Shown piece by piece: positions 48,740-58,139 of a stretch of 64,000 nucleotides of DNA (position 1 is the first letter of the stretch; every line of letters begins with the position of its first letter). The DNA comes from Oscillospiraceae bacterium (GTDB lineage: Bacteria; Bacillota; Clostridia; Oscillospirales; Ruminococcaceae). The translations under genes and the position numbers were made by a program. The stretch lies in assembly GCA_022800935.1 (NCBI GenBank), contig JAAWRH010000001.1, positions 181,457 to 245,456 of the forward strand, written 5' to 3'. A model generated the notes under the pieces. That model was not told the origin of the DNA and did no database searches. It saw only the letters and a program-made list of their open reading frames with translations.

Positions 48740-49444
48740 TTAGGCGCTGACCGGTACAATGGTCTGCTGTTCATCCTCCGATACCAGAATCCGCTTGTCC
48801 TTGACAAGCTCCAGCACCGCCAAAAAGGTCGCCACCAGCTCCGACCGGTCCTCCACATGGTAAAACAGCTTTTCAAATCCGATGGCCTTTTCCCGGTAAA
48901 GGCGCTGCAGCAGATAGGCTATCCTCGACGAAACCGAGACAACGTGCCTACGCACAATGGGCCGGAACACATCCTCCGGCGGGGGCAGCTTTCGCTGTCC
49001 CCTGCCGATGGCCGACAGATAAGCGCCCATCAGCTCCGCCAGGGAGTGGACCCCCTTGTAGGTGGAGTCTATCTCCAGCTTTTCCGGTTTGTGTACAAAC
49101 AGCGTATCTCCCCGGTATTCCTCACCCAGCAGCCCGGCAATCTGCTTGCATAGACTATATTCCAAAAGCTGCCCGGTGAGCTCACGGGTCAGCTCCTGCT
49201 GCTCCTTCTCCCGCTTGGGGAGGAGGGAAAGGGTTTTGATATACACCAGGCGGGAGGCCATCTCCAAAAAGGAGCTGGCAATCTCCATATCCTCCTCCTG
49301 CATCTGCCCGATGGCCTCCAGGTACTGGTCCATCACCTGGGAAATCTCAATCTCCAGAATATCCAGCTTGTGCTGGGAAATCAGGTGCAGCATCAGGTCC
49401 AGGGGACCCTCAAACTGCTCCAGCTTAAACGAAAGGGCATCCAT
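48740..49444 (-). CDS. scpA: Segregation and condensation protein A
   Basis: A 234-residue kleisin. F-E-G-P-L-D-L-M-L-H-L-I near the N-terminus and the C-terminal winged helix (F-L-A-V-L-E-L-V-K) are typical; it bridges the SMC heads with ScpB. Its start is the ATG at 49444, 35 bases after the M50 protease gene, so the two are probably co-transcribed. Confidence 0.95.
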   Translation of the reverse strand: MDALSFKLEQFEGPLDLMLHLISQHKLDILEIEISQVMDQYLEAIGQMQEEDMEIASSFLEMASRLVYIKTLSLLPKREKEQQELTRELTGQLLEYSLCKQIAGLLGEEYRGDTLFVHKPEKLEIDSTYKGVHSLAELMGAYLSAIGRGQRKLPPPEDVFRPIVRRHVVSVSSRIAYLLQRLYREKAIGFEKLFYHVEDRSELVATFLAVLELVKDKRILVSEDEQQTIVPVSA

Positions 49445-49478
49445 TTTTTCGGCAGTCTCCTTTTTTGCACCAAATCAA

Positions 49479-50156
49479 TCAAACAAACAGGCCGGTGAAC
49501 ACATCCACAAAGCCGGTCATCTTCACCATAAGCCGGACCACAAACTGCACCCCGTACCCCAGCGGCGTGGAAAACACCCCCAGGTACAGCAGCACCGCCA
49601 TGACCAGGAATATGTACCGCTCATACTGCATGACCGTGAAATACACCTTGTCGGGCAGAAGGATGGAGACAATGCGGGAGCCGTCCAGGGGCGGGACCGG
49701 CAGAAGGTTGAAGACCGCCAGGGAAATATTGATGCTGAACATCGCCCAAAGAATTTCCGTAACCCCCAGAAAAAGGGCCTGCACCGGCGCGGAGGCCGCA
49801 GCGGCGGCCGGGGCGAACAATCCGTATACCAGCCGGTAGACGATGAGGAGGATAAACCCGAAAATCAGGTTGGAAAGCGGCCCCGCCAGGGCGGTGACTG
49901 CCATACCGGTCTTGGGCTTTTTGAAGTACCGGGGGTTTACCGGCACAGCCTTTGCCCAGCCGAACCCTGTCAGCAGCATCAGCACGCTGCCGATGGGGTC
50001 AAAATGCTTGATGGGGTTCAGGGTGAGCCTGCCCTGGTTTTTGGCGGTGGGGTCTCCCAGGCGGTTGGCAACCAGGCCATGGGCGCATTCGTGGAGCGGG
50101 ATAATGGCCACCAAAACGATGCAGCGGGCCAAAAGGGTGTAGAGTCCCTCGAACAT
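49479..50156 (-). CDS. Site-2 protease family (M50) membrane metalloprotease
   Basis: A 225-residue intramembrane protease. The zinc motif H-E-C-A-H is in the first helix (~22-26), and N-L-L-P-V-P-P-L-D-G-S in the second, with four to five further hydrophobic segments. Such small S2P proteins of Firmicutes (YwhC-like) cleave membrane-anchored substrates; the target is unknown. It lies first in an operon with scpA and scpB, a common arrangement. Confidence 0.9.
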   Translation of the reverse strand: MFEGLYTLLARCIVLVAIIPLHECAHGLVANRLGDPTAKNQGRLTLNPIKHFDPIGSVLMLLTGFGWAKAVPVNPRYFKKPKTGMAVTALAGPLSNLIFGFILLIVYRLVYGLFAPAAAAASAPVQALFLGVTEILWAMFSINISLAVFNLLPVPPLDGSRIVSILLPDKVYFTVMQYERYIFLVMAVLLYLGVFSTPLGYGVQFVVRLMVKMTGFVDVFTGLFV

Positions 50157-50189
50157 GGATACCTCTCCTTCAATTCCTATTCCCTCTCA

Positions 50190-50218
50190 TTATACCTACA
50201 AATGAAAAGAAATACAAG
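50190..50218 (-). promoter_or_regulatory. Sigma-A promoter of the M50-scpA-scpB operon
   Basis: On the minus strand TTGTAT (50218-50213) and TATAAT (50195-50190) are separated by 17 bases. Confidence 0.76.
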
Positions 50219-50259
50219 CAGTAAAATGAACACCTGATGAAAAAAGGGTGGCCGCTCCC

Positions 50260-50296
50260 AAAACAAAGACGGCGTCGCCTTTCGGCAACACCGTCT
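50260..50296 (-). terminator. Terminator of rpmB
   Basis: AGACGG (50296-50291) pairs with CCGTCT (50272-50267), with an inner GCC/GGC stem, followed by TTTGTTTT on the minus strand. Confidence 0.78.
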
Positions 50297-50332
50297 AAGC
50301 AGTTGCATCCATAATGTGTATTTCCGGGTTCA

Positions 50333-50521
50333 TTACACAGCACGGGTCACTTTGTTGGAACGCAGGCAGCGTGTGCAGGCGTAGATATGGCACGGTGTAC
50401 CATCCACAACCGCCTTGACCCGGCGGACATTGGGCTTCCATGTACGGTTGGATCTCCTGTGGGAGTGAGAAACCTTGATTCCAAAAGTCACGCCTTTTCC
50501 GCATATATCGCATTTTGCCAT
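50333..50521 (-). CDS. rpmB: 50S ribosomal protein L28, zinc-binding form
   Basis: A 62-residue L28 of the C+ type: C4-x-x-C7 near the start and a second C-T-R-C pair bind zinc. The central S-H-S-H-R-R-S-N-R-T-W-K-P-N is diagnostic. The ATG at 50521 follows GGAGG. It has its own promoter and terminator. Zinc-dependent L28 is normal for many Clostridia. Confidence 0.96.
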   Translation of the reverse strand: MAKCDICGKGVTFGIKVSHSHRRSNRTWKPNVRRVKAVVDGTPCHIYACTRCLRSNKVTRAV

Positions 50522-50568
50522 GTGCAAACACCTCCTTCAAGAAAGCGACGCATAAAGTCAACATTAGT

Positions 50569-50597
50569 ATGATATCAGAAGAATGGAAGAAAATCAA
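50569..50597 (-). promoter_or_regulatory. Promoter of rpmB
   Basis: On the minus strand TTGATT (50597-50592) and TATCAT (50574-50569) are separated by 17 bases. Confidence 0.68.
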
Positions 50598-50668
50598 GTC
50601 TATTTTTAAGAAAAAGTTGAAAAAGTGTTGAGATGAGGAAAAAAGACTTCCTCTTTTGTCATTTTCCG

Positions 50669-51331
50669 TTACCGGCGCTTTTTTGACCGGGCGGGCGCGG
50701 AATTTTTCTTTGACTTTTTGGGGAAGCGGTTTTCCGTCCCGTTCAGCAGCCGCTTGATGTTCGCCCGGTGCATAAACAGGACGACTGCCCCCATCAACAG
50801 GGCGAACAACAGGTCCACGCTCCAGGTTCTCCCGCAGAAAAAGAAGGTGAGCACCGGAAACAGCACCGCCCCCAGCACTGAACCCAGGGAGACAATCCGG
50901 GTCAGGAACATAATGGGAATGATGATAACCGCCAGAAGCAGAAAGATAAGGGGATGAATCACAAAGATGACCCCGGCGGAGGTCAGTACCCCCTTGCCGC
51001 CCCGGAAGCCAAAGTATATGGGGAACAGATGCCCCAGCAGGGCGAAAAAGCCCGCCACAAAGCCCACGTCAAAGCCGGCGTCTACCCCCAGGATGTAGAA
51101 AAACAGCCTGCCCAGCAGGACCGCCAGCGCGCCCTTGGCAAAATCTCCCACAGCGGTCCACGCCGCCGGGAGCTTGCCGTAGGTCCGCAGGATGTTGGTC
51201 ATTCCCGCGTTTCCGCTGCCGTGGGTTCGGATATCCTCCTTGGCGTAAATTCGCGAAACGATAATCGCGCTGTTGATGCTCCCCATCAGATACGCGCACA
51301 GAGCGGAAAGAAAAAGTCCCAATACCATCAT
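50669..51331 (-). CDS. plsY: Glycerol-3-phosphate acyltransferase PlsY
   Basis: A 220-residue membrane acyltransferase that uses acyl-phosphate to make lysophosphatidic acid. The three PlsY motifs are visible: G-S-I-N-S-A-I near residue 17, H-G-S-G-N-A-G-M-T-N (~38-47) and F-R-G-G-K-G-V (~107). The start is placed at the ATG at 51331, 9 bases after AGGAG; in-frame codons to 51415 would add an unusual Cys/Arg-rich lead. The basic tail (K-K-S-K-K-N) is longer than in B. subtilis. Confidence 0.92.
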   Translation of the reverse strand: MMVLGLFLSALCAYLMGSINSAIIVSRIYAKEDIRTHGSGNAGMTNILRTYGKLPAAWTAVGDFAKGALAVLLGRLFFYILGVDAGFDVGFVAGFFALLGHLFPIYFGFRGGKGVLTSAGVIFVIHPLIFLLLAVIIIPIMFLTRIVSLGSVLGAVLFPVLTFFFCGRTWSVDLLFALLMGAVVLFMHRANIKRLLNGTENRFPKKSKKNSAPARSKKRR

Positions 51332-51439
51332 GAAAATCAACTCCTGTATCATTGTCCCTGCGTTCATTCTCTGCCCGCAGCGGAGCGGAACGGGAAATAT
51401 ACAACGCTCTTTCATCCGCCCGTTTCACACTTCCTAATT

Positions 51440-51469
51440 ATTTTACAGGATAATCTGCCGTTTGGTCAA
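51440..51469 (-). promoter_or_regulatory. Promoter of plsY
   Basis: On the minus strand TTGACC (51469-51464) and TAAAAT (51445-51440) are separated by 18 bases. Confidence 0.65.
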
Positions 51470-51554
51470 GGGCATTACAGAGAAAACAATGGAAAAAGAC
51501 ATCATTCATCCAAAAAAAGACAGAAAAGATACAGATACAGGAGCAAATCCAAAC

Positions 51555-52883
51555 TTATTTGGCGTCCTGCCCCCGCTCCCGTACAATCATCCGGATGGGG
51601 GTTCCGTCCAGCCCGAAGTTCTCCCGTATCTGGTTTTCCAGATACCTCTGGTAGGAGAAGTGAAAAAGCTCCTTGTCGTTGACAAAGGTGACAAAGGTTG
51701 GGGGCCGGGTGGAGGCCTGGGTCATATAGTAGATGCGCAGCCGTTTTCCCTTGTCGGAGGGGGGCTGAACCTTGGCGGTGGCGTAGGCCAGCACATCGTT
51801 GAGCCGCCCGGTGGGAATGCGCATGGCGTTCTGTGCGTTGACATACAGCACCGTCTCAAACAGCTTGTCCAGCCGCTGCCCCGTCTTGGCGGAGATAAAC
51901 ACAAAGGGAACGTAGGACATAAAGCTGAAATCCTGGGCCAGCTTTTCCCGGAACTCGTCCATGGTCTTGTCTGTCTTTTCCAGGGCGTCCCATTTGTTCA
52001 CCGCGATCACGCAGCCCTTCCCCTGCTCGTGGGCGTACCCGGCGATTTTGGTGTCCTGCTCCGTGGCCCCCTCCAGGGCGTCAATCACCAGGATGCACAC
52101 CTCCGCCCGGTCCACCGCCATATAGGAGCGCAGGACGCTGTACCGTTCGATGGCCTCCTCCACCTTGGACTTGCGGCGTATCCCCGCGGTGTCGATAAAG
52201 AGAAACTTGCCGAACTGGTTTTCCACCTGGGCGTCGGTGGCGTCGCGGGTGGTGCCCGCGATATCCGATACAATGGTCCGCTCCTCCCCGCAGACCTTGT
52301 TGACCAGGGAGGATTTTCCCACATTGGGCTTGCCGATGACCGCGACCTTTACCACATCCTCCTCCTCGTCCTCCGCCTTGTCGAAATCGATGTGGGAAAA
52401 GGCCGCGTCCAGCAGGTCGCCGGTCCCATGGCCGTGGACCGAGGAAACCGCCACGGGGTCCCCCAGCCCCAGGTTGTAGAATTCATAGAAATCCGGAGGC
52501 AGCTCCCCCAGGCTGTCGCACTTGTTGACGCAGAGGACCACCTGCTTGCCGCTCTTCATCAGCAGATTGGCCACGTCGTGGTCGGTGGCCGTCACCCCGG
52601 TGCGGATATCCGTTACCAGGATGATTACATCCGCGGTGTCAATGGCCATCTGGGCCTGGCGGCGCATCTGGGACAGAATCACATCCTTGGTCTTGGGCTC
52701 GATGCCGCCGGTGTCCACCAGCATCACCGAGCGGCCCTGCCACTCCACCGGCGCGTATATCCGGTCCCTGGTGACACCGGGGGTATCCTCCACAATGGAA
52801 AGCCTCTGCCCCACCAGCTTGTTAAAAAGGGTGGACTTGCCCACATTGGGGCGGCCCACCACCGCTATCAGCGGCTTGCTCAT
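51555..52883 (-). CDS. der: Ribosome-assembly GTPase Der (EngA)
   Basis: A 442-residue GTPase with two tandem G domains, each with G1 (G-R-P-N-V-G-K-S; G-K-P-N-V-G-K-S), G3 (D-T-G-G; D-T-A-G) and G4 (N-K-C-D; N-K-W-D), and a C-terminal KH-like domain. It acts in 50S subunit assembly. The ATG at 52883 follows AAGGAAG; it begins 5 bases after the DUF512 gene stop, so they form one transcript. Confidence 0.96.
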   Translation of the reverse strand: MSKPLIAVVGRPNVGKSTLFNKLVGQRLSIVEDTPGVTRDRIYAPVEWQGRSVMLVDTGGIEPKTKDVILSQMRRQAQMAIDTADVIILVTDIRTGVTATDHDVANLLMKSGKQVVLCVNKCDSLGELPPDFYEFYNLGLGDPVAVSSVHGHGTGDLLDAAFSHIDFDKAEDEEEDVVKVAVIGKPNVGKSSLVNKVCGEERTIVSDIAGTTRDATDAQVENQFGKFLFIDTAGIRRKSKVEEAIERYSVLRSYMAVDRAEVCILVIDALEGATEQDTKIAGYAHEQGKGCVIAVNKWDALEKTDKTMDEFREKLAQDFSFMSYVPFVFISAKTGQRLDKLFETVLYVNAQNAMRIPTGRLNDVLAYATAKVQPPSDKGKRLRIYYMTQASTRPPTFVTFVNDKELFHFSYQRYLENQIRENFGLDGTPIRMIVRERGQDAK

Positions 52884-52888
52884 CCGTT

Positions 52889-54226
52889 TCACTTCCTTAT
52901 CTCATTCTCTTGGTCTTCCGCCATTCCGGCCATCGCCCGCGCCAGCAGGAATCCGTCGCTGGCAGCCGGACAGATGGGAACACCCAGCTTTTTCTCCGCC
53001 GCCTCCACCGAAAGGCCGTCCAAAAACAGGTCCTGCTCATGGCGGAGCATGGCGGCGGAGATCAAAAGCCGGTCCCCCAGCTCCTTCCCGGCCAGCTGCT
53101 CGGTCAGGTCCCTCCCGGTGATAAGGCCGCAGACGGTGATTTCCTCCCCGAAAAAATGGTTTTCAATGGCATAAACCGAAACCCTGGCCTGGGGCAGCTT
53201 CCGCTCCAGGGCGCAGGCCAGCTTTTCCATCAGGGGGAAGGCCGCCTTTCCCGTGGCCAGGGAGACATGGGAGGGCTTTACCGCCTCCGGCTCCAGGTCC
53301 CCCAGGGCCATGGTGAATTCATCCTCCAGCAGGGTCATCATCCCCACGCCGCTTTCCAGCTGGGAAAAATCCCCATAATAGTCCACACCTGGCAGCTCCC
53401 GCCCGGCCTTGAGGAAAAACTCGTCCGAAGGATAGGCGATGCGGCTGCCGTACTGCCCCTCGAACCGGTCGGAAAAGCGGTGAATCAGGTCGATGACCTG
53501 CCCCGCCTCCTCCGGGGTATAGGTCCTGAGGGGGAACAGCCCCTCCCGGAATTTGGTGAGCCCCACCGGCACGCAGGAGACCGACTCCAGGGCGGGGATC
53601 AGCCCTTCCAGGTCGGAAAGGGTCCGCTCCAGCTCCGGGCCGTCGTTGACGCCAGGGCAGAGCACCAGCTGCACATTGATTTTAATGCCCCCCTCTGCCA
53701 GCGTATCCAGGTATTTGAGGCATTCCCCGGCGCGGGGGTTGGCCATCATCTTCACCCGCAGCTGGGGGTTGGTGGTGTGGACCGAAACATTGATGGGGCT
53801 GATGTGCAGCTTGACAATCCGTTGGATATCCCGGTCCTCCAGGTTGGTCAGGGTGACGTAGTTGCCGAAGAGGAAGGACATGCGGGAATCATCGTCCTTG
53901 AAGTAGAGGGAGGGGCGCATCCCCTTGGGCATCTGGTCAATAAAGCAGAAGATGCAGTGGTTTTTGCAGCTGTGCTGCTTGTCCATCAGGTAGGTTTCAA
54001 AGGTCAGACCCAGCTCCTGATACTCCTCCTTGCGGATATGATAGGTTTTCGTCTCGCCGGAGGGAGTCAGGGTATCCAGCTTCAGGAGGGTGTCAACCAT
54101 ATAAAAGCGATAATCCAGGACATCGTTTATCTCATTGCCGTTGATGCTGAGAAGGAGCTCGCCCGCTGAAATCCCCGCCCCGGCCGCCGGGGAGTGCTTT
54201 TCAATTCCGTCGATTTTAACCGGCAT
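52889..54226 (-). CDS. DUF512 family PDZ/radical-SAM-like protein
   Basis: A 445-residue protein. An N-terminal PDZ-like domain (~1-65) precedes a radical SAM-like region with C-K-N-H-C-I-F-C-F-I-D, a CxxxCxxC cluster motif, and a C-terminal DUF512 domain. This family is almost universal in Clostridia and almost always next to der, suggesting a ribosome-linked modification, but its reaction is not known. The ATG at 54226 is preferred, as the ATG at 54238 abuts the GGGAGG site. Confidence 0.88.
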   Translation of the reverse strand: MPVKIDGIEKHSPAAGAGISAGELLLSINGNEINDVLDYRFYMVDTLLKLDTLTPSGETKTYHIRKEEYQELGLTFETYLMDKQHSCKNHCIFCFIDQMPKGMRPSLYFKDDDSRMSFLFGNYVTLTNLEDRDIQRIVKLHISPINVSVHTTNPQLRVKMMANPRAGECLKYLDTLAEGGIKINVQLVLCPGVNDGPELERTLSDLEGLIPALESVSCVPVGLTKFREGLFPLRTYTPEEAGQVIDLIHRFSDRFEGQYGSRIAYPSDEFFLKAGRELPGVDYYGDFSQLESGVGMMTLLEDEFTMALGDLEPEAVKPSHVSLATGKAAFPLMEKLACALERKLPQARVSVYAIENHFFGEEITVCGLITGRDLTEQLAGKELGDRLLISAAMLRHEQDLFLDGLSVEAAEKKLGVPICPAASDGFLLARAMAGMAEDQENEIRK

Positions 54227-54265
54227 TTTGTGATTCATCCTCCCGTTTTACCAAAGCCTGCGCTA

Positions 54266-54298
54266 AAATAAAAGGAGGGGGAAACGCGCTTCCTCCTC
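54266..54298 (-). terminator. Terminator of yceD-rpmF
   Basis: AGGAGGAGGAAGCGCG with its partner TTTCCCCCTCCT forms a GC-rich stem, followed on the minus strand by TTTTATTTT. Confidence 0.75.
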
Positions 54299-54330
54299 CT
54301 CTTCAGGCTGATGTCAAAGAAAGTTAAGAC

Positions 54331-54513
54331 TCATGCCTCTACCTTGATGACCTCGACACCCTTGTAATAACCGCAGTTGCCGCACACACGATGGGGAACC
54401 TTCAGCTCCCCGCACTGCGGGCATCTGGAGAAATTCGGGGTCTGCAATTTCCAAACATTGGAGCGCCTCTTATCGCGACGCGCCTTGGATGTTTTTCTCT
54501 TTGGTACTGCCAT
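54331..54513 (-). CDS. rpmF: 50S ribosomal protein L32, zinc-binding form
   Basis: A 60-residue L32. It starts A-V-P-K-R-K-T-S-K and carries two zinc pairs (C-P-Q-C and C-G-N-C). The ATG at 54513 follows GGAGG. It is paired with yceD upstream, the usual bacterial arrangement, though here the following plsX/acpP genes are missing. Confidence 0.96.
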   Translation of the reverse strand: MAVPKRKTSKARRDKRRSNVWKLQTPNFSRCPQCGELKVPHRVCGNCGYYKGVEVIKVEA

Positions 54514-54558
54514 GACGAGCACCTCCTGCCATTTATCACATTTTCATTGATTTTTCTC

Positions 54559-55065
54559 TCAACCTTCACCCTTCAGCAGTCTGCGGAGCTTTTCAAAGCG
54601 TGGATCCACTTCCTCCGCCGAACAGCCGCAGTCTTCCTCGTTGAGGTTTTTGCCGCATTTGGGGCACAGCCCCTTGCAGCCGTCCTGACACAGCACTTTG
54701 GTTGGTAGCTCAAGGCTGATGTCTTCCGCTGCAAGCTCATCCATATTCAGGACCCCGTCGGAGAGAACAAGATAACCTTCCTCGTCCCCCTGGTTGCTGA
54801 GTTCCTCCACAAGCAGATGAGAAAAGCGGCAGGACATTTGCCGCCGCACCGGGGCGCAGCACCGGTCGCACTGGGAAACAAACGCAAAGGACGCGGTATA
54901 ATCAAGGGTGACTATTCCCGCACGGTTTGCGGCCTTCCCTGAAATCGCAATCGGGCTCCCGATGGGGTGGCCGGGCCACAGCGTTTCCTCCGAATTGGGC
55001 ACAATCCCCTCCACAGGGACAACCTTGCCCTCCTCCAGAAAAAGCTGTTTCAAATGAATCTGCAT
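54559..55065 (-). CDS. yceD: YceD family protein (DUF177), 23S rRNA accumulation protein
   Basis: A 168-residue DUF177 protein, needed in E. coli and plants for normal 23S rRNA levels. The conserved core C-D-R-C-C-A-P-V and the C-terminal C-x-x-x-C-K-G-L-C-P-x-C-G-x-N-L-N form a Cys-rich, probably metal-binding unit. The ATG at 55065 follows AAGGTGG. It is co-transcribed with rpmF from the promoter at 55196-55225. Confidence 0.92.
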   Translation of the reverse strand: MQIHLKQLFLEEGKVVPVEGIVPNSEETLWPGHPIGSPIAISGKAANRAGIVTLDYTASFAFVSQCDRCCAPVRRQMSCRFSHLLVEELSNQGDEEGYLVLSDGVLNMDELAAEDISLELPTKVLCQDGCKGLCPKCGKNLNEEDCGCSAEEVDPRFEKLRRLLKGEG

Positions 55066-55195
55066 AGAGCGCCACCTTAAATAAAACAATTCCCGGCAGG
55101 TTGGTAGTCCCGCCGGCCTTATTGCGTCTGCACGGACGCCACAATGTCTCCCTTTTTGGGGAAAACCGCCCACAGCGCAATATACCACGCTGTAT

Positions 55196-55225
55196 ATTAT
55201 ATCCTTTTCGTTCCAGGCTTGTCAA
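55196..55225 (-). promoter_or_regulatory. Sigma-A promoter of yceD-rpmF
   Basis: On the minus strand TTGACA (55225-55220) and TATAAT (55201-55196) are separated by 18 bases. Confidence 0.82.
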
Positions 55226-55276
55226 GGGGGAAAATCGCTTTTTTCGGAATTTCACCGGCTGTTCCGCTCTTTTTTC

Positions 55277-57301
55277 CTATTTCAGAAAGCTCTCATCCGG
55301 TACCGAATACTCTCCCCGGTAGTTGGAGGCATTCCAGTGGGGGTATTTCACCGGCTTATATACCTCTCCCTCTATCTCATTCTCCTGGGTGTAGATAAAC
55401 ATCCGCTTCTGGTCCCACACCACTATCTCGTCCCTGGGGTCCCCTGTCAGGTCTATCACCTCACAGCACAGCTCCGGATGCCCGTCCTCCGGGAACACCA
55501 CCGCCTGCCCGCCGCTTCCGTCTATCAGTCCGCCGCCCACCGTGTCCGCGTTGAGCAGTATCAGGTCCCGCCCGTCCCCCGTCCAGTTGACCGGCGCAAT
55601 GATATTCCCGTTTAAGCCGTTCTCCAGCTCCCACAGGCAGGTTCCGTCGTTGTCATACAGGTAGACAATCCCCTGGTGCCCCCAGTAGTTGGTGGCACAC
55701 ACCTGCATTCCCGGCCGATCGGGCAGAAAGTTCCCCGCGCTGATTCTCTGGGCATGGCCGATGTCGTCGTGGACCAGAATCTTCCCGTTCCGGTCCACCA
55801 GCATAAAGCCCTTGGTCCCCGAAACCATCCCGATGGCCAGCTCCCCTTTACGTGGTCCGTCCAGGGGATAGATGCGGCAGGCGATGATCTCATCGGTATG
55901 GTCGCCATCCACCGGCAGGGACCACAGCAGGGTCCCGTCGTGATCCACCAGATTGTAGCCGCAGAGAATCTCGTCATGTCCGTCCCCGTCGATGTCAAAG
56001 GTATAGGGGAAGTGGCCGGTGTTGCTGTCCTTTTTGGTGAACATCCACATGACCTCCAGGTCGGAGTTAAGGGCATACACCCGGCTGTACCGGTCCTTTA
56101 TCAGCAGGTCGGAGGGCCGGTCCTTTCCGGAAAAGTTGGCGATGCGGATGCCGTCCAGGTTCAGCCGATCAAAGGCGTACTGGTCAAAGGGAATGCCGAT
56201 GCGGTTGTCAACATCCTCATAAATAGGGCTTTTGGCCTTCTTTTTGACCTCCCCTGTCTGGCCGTCCAGAATCAGTATCTCAAAGTTTTTAAAGGTGATG
56301 ACCTCGTCGATGCCGTCCCCGTCGATGTCGTACACCTGAAGGGGCACGTCGGCGGTCAGGTTGGCGGCGGAGAAGCTCTCGGAGGGCTCCCCCCTCTGCC
56401 ACAGGATATTTCCCTCCAGGTCAATGGCCGTCAGGCAGCTGATATGGCAGTAGGCGTCCTTGAACACCCGCTTCTGGGCCTGGGCCAGGACGATGTGCCA
56501 CTGCTCCGTTCCGGTCAGATGTCCGAAGCGAATCTGCCGCCCGGTGCCGAAGTTTTGCAGGTCAATGATTTTCCAAAGCTTCATTTTGGGGTACCGGGAG
56601 ACGGCCTTGGACGTCATTGCCTCCTCCGCCTGTTCCCGGCTTTCAATGGCCCTTCGGGTGGAGGAATCCACCGACACCCGGATATCGGTAAAACGGGCCG
56701 GGGTTGTGGCGGTCACCGCCGCCTTGCCCCCGATGGAGGCAAAGGGGGTGTCGGCCTCCAGCACCGGTTCGCCGTTTACAAAGCAGGAAATATGCTCCTC
56801 CTGGATGTCAGCCGCCAGGACATAATCGCTGTCGCAGCCGATGGGATAGGGCCGGGAGGCGAAAATCTCCTCCTCCGCCTTGTGGCGGCGGAGCAGCTCC
56901 ACATTCCCCCCGCGGAACCGGAGAATCAGCAGGTTCAGGCTGTTCTGGTAACAGAAGCCGATCCCCGCCTCCCCCTTGGTGGAAAAACAGCGCACCGCAG
57001 CCTCTATCCGGTAGTTGTGCCAGTTGTTGTGGCCGGTCACCAGGGTGGGCCAGGTACGGTGGGGGACAGTGGTCTGGCAGCAGAGGCGCATCTGCTCCAG
57101 GTAATGCTTGCCGCCATCCTCTGTGATGATCCAGGACGGCCCCCGATAGGTATAGTTGCACACCGGGTCATACCACTCCCCTGTAAAGCCGCCTGTGCGG
57201 AACAGGTGGTACTCCCCGATGGCGGAATGCTCGGCGTCATAGGGAAAATCCCCGATGGAAAACTCCTGAAAGCTCTCGTTCAGGAGGAATTGATTCTTCA
57301 A
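55277..57301 (-). CDS. Laminin-G-like/beta-propeller protein, rhamnogalacturonan lyase-like fold
   Basis: A 674-residue protein with no signal peptide. The first ~210 residues look like a concanavalin-type sandwich; the rest is a multi-bladed beta-propeller with repeated calcium-loop motifs (D-I-D-G-D-G-I-D-E, D-I-D-G-D-G-H-D-E). The propeller resembles that of family 11 rhamnogalacturonan lyases and FG-GAP proteins, but I cannot assign catalytic residues. The start is a TTG at 57301, eight bases after GGGAG. It is last in an operon with an SDR and an OYE-type enzyme. Function is a guess: binding or cleavage of a pectin-type sugar. Confidence 0.6.
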   Translation of the reverse strand: MKNQFLLNESFQEFSIGDFPYDAEHSAIGEYHLFRTGGFTGEWYDPVCNYTYRGPSWIITEDGGKHYLEQMRLCCQTTVPHRTWPTLVTGHNNWHNYRIEAAVRCFSTKGEAGIGFCYQNSLNLLILRFRGGNVELLRRHKAEEEIFASRPYPIGCDSDYVLAADIQEEHISCFVNGEPVLEADTPFASIGGKAAVTATTPARFTDIRVSVDSSTRRAIESREQAEEAMTSKAVSRYPKMKLWKIIDLQNFGTGRQIRFGHLTGTEQWHIVLAQAQKRVFKDAYCHISCLTAIDLEGNILWQRGEPSESFSAANLTADVPLQVYDIDGDGIDEVITFKNFEILILDGQTGEVKKKAKSPIYEDVDNRIGIPFDQYAFDRLNLDGIRIANFSGKDRPSDLLIKDRYSRVYALNSDLEVMWMFTKKDSNTGHFPYTFDIDGDGHDEILCGYNLVDHDGTLLWSLPVDGDHTDEIIACRIYPLDGPRKGELAIGMVSGTKGFMLVDRNGKILVHDDIGHAQRISAGNFLPDRPGMQVCATNYWGHQGIVYLYDNDGTCLWELENGLNGNIIAPVNWTGDGRDLILLNADTVGGGLIDGSGGQAVVFPEDGHPELCCEVIDLTGDPRDEIVVWDQKRMFIYTQENEIEGEVYKPVKYPHWNASNYRGEYSVPDESFLK

Positions 57302-57331
57302 GCTGCTCTCTCCCTTCCTCTCATTTAACCG

Positions 57332-58120
57332 TTACAGCCTGCGGATGTGGAATCCTCCGTCCAGGTGCAGCACCTGTCCTGTGGCGAAGTCCAGCTTGCC
57401 GCCTGCGCAGACCGAAACCGCGTCCGCGATATCCTTGGGGGTTCCCCATCTGCGGATGGGGGTCACTCCCCCGGCGATGAGCTTGTCGTACTTCTCCTTG
57501 ACGCCGGAGGTCATATCGGTGGCGATGATGCCCGGCTGAATCTCAAACACCGGTATCCCCGCCTCCGCCAGCTTATCGGCAAACAGCATGGTCACCATGG
57601 AAATGCCCGCCTTGGAGATGCAGTATTCCCCCCGGTTGGTGGAGGAGGTAAAGCTGGACATGGAGGAGATGTTGACAATGCGGGGGGTGTAATCACAGCC
57701 GGACAGCTGCTCCTTCAGGCGGAGCATGGCGTTGGCAAACAGCTGGGTCAGGAAAAACATCCCCTTCAGGTTGATTCCCATCACCCGGTCATAGCTCTCC
57801 TCGGTGGTTTGCAGAATGTCCAGCCGCACCGCGGGCGCAACCCCCGCGTTGTTCACCAGCAGGTCGATCCGCCCGTACCGCTCCAGGATGGCGTCCAGGA
57901 AATTCTGCCGGTCCCCGGCATTGGAGATATCCCCCTGGAGATAAAGGGCGTTTTCCGGACAGGACAGATTTTGGAGAGCGGAAGCGGTCTTCTCCGCCGG
58001 GGAGGTGCCGCTCAGCACGGTGATATATCCCTCACGGTTCAGCTCCTGGGCAATGCCGTAGCCTATCCCCCTGGAGGAACCGGTGATAAAGGCGACCTTT
58101 TCAGAAACGGGACTGCACAT
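57332..58120 (-). CDS. Short-chain dehydrogenase/reductase, 3-oxoacyl-ACP reductase-like
   Basis: A 262-residue SDR. The cofactor loop T-G-S-S-R-G-I-G-Y-G-I-A (~12-23), N-N-A-G, the Ser of N-I-S-S-M and Y-C-I-S-K (catalytic Tyr/Lys) are all in place. The enzyme reduces or oxidises a carbonyl/alcohol with NAD(P). AAGGAGG precedes the ATG. It sits 20 bases after the OYE-type gene and 30 bases before the propeller gene, so it probably acts on the same sugar-derived or enone substrate. Confidence 0.88.
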   Translation of the reverse strand: MCSPVSEKVAFITGSSRGIGYGIAQELNREGYITVLSGTSPAEKTASALQNLSCPENALYLQGDISNAGDRQNFLDAILERYGRIDLLVNNAGVAPAVRLDILQTTEESYDRVMGINLKGMFFLTQLFANAMLRLKEQLSGCDYTPRIVNISSMSSFTSSTNRGEYCISKAGISMVTMLFADKLAEAGIPVFEIQPGIIATDMTSGVKEKYDKLIAGGVTPIRRWGTPKDIADAVSVCAGGKLDFATGQVLHLDGGFHIRRL

Positions 58121-58139
58121 GAAAGCCCCCTCCTTTCAA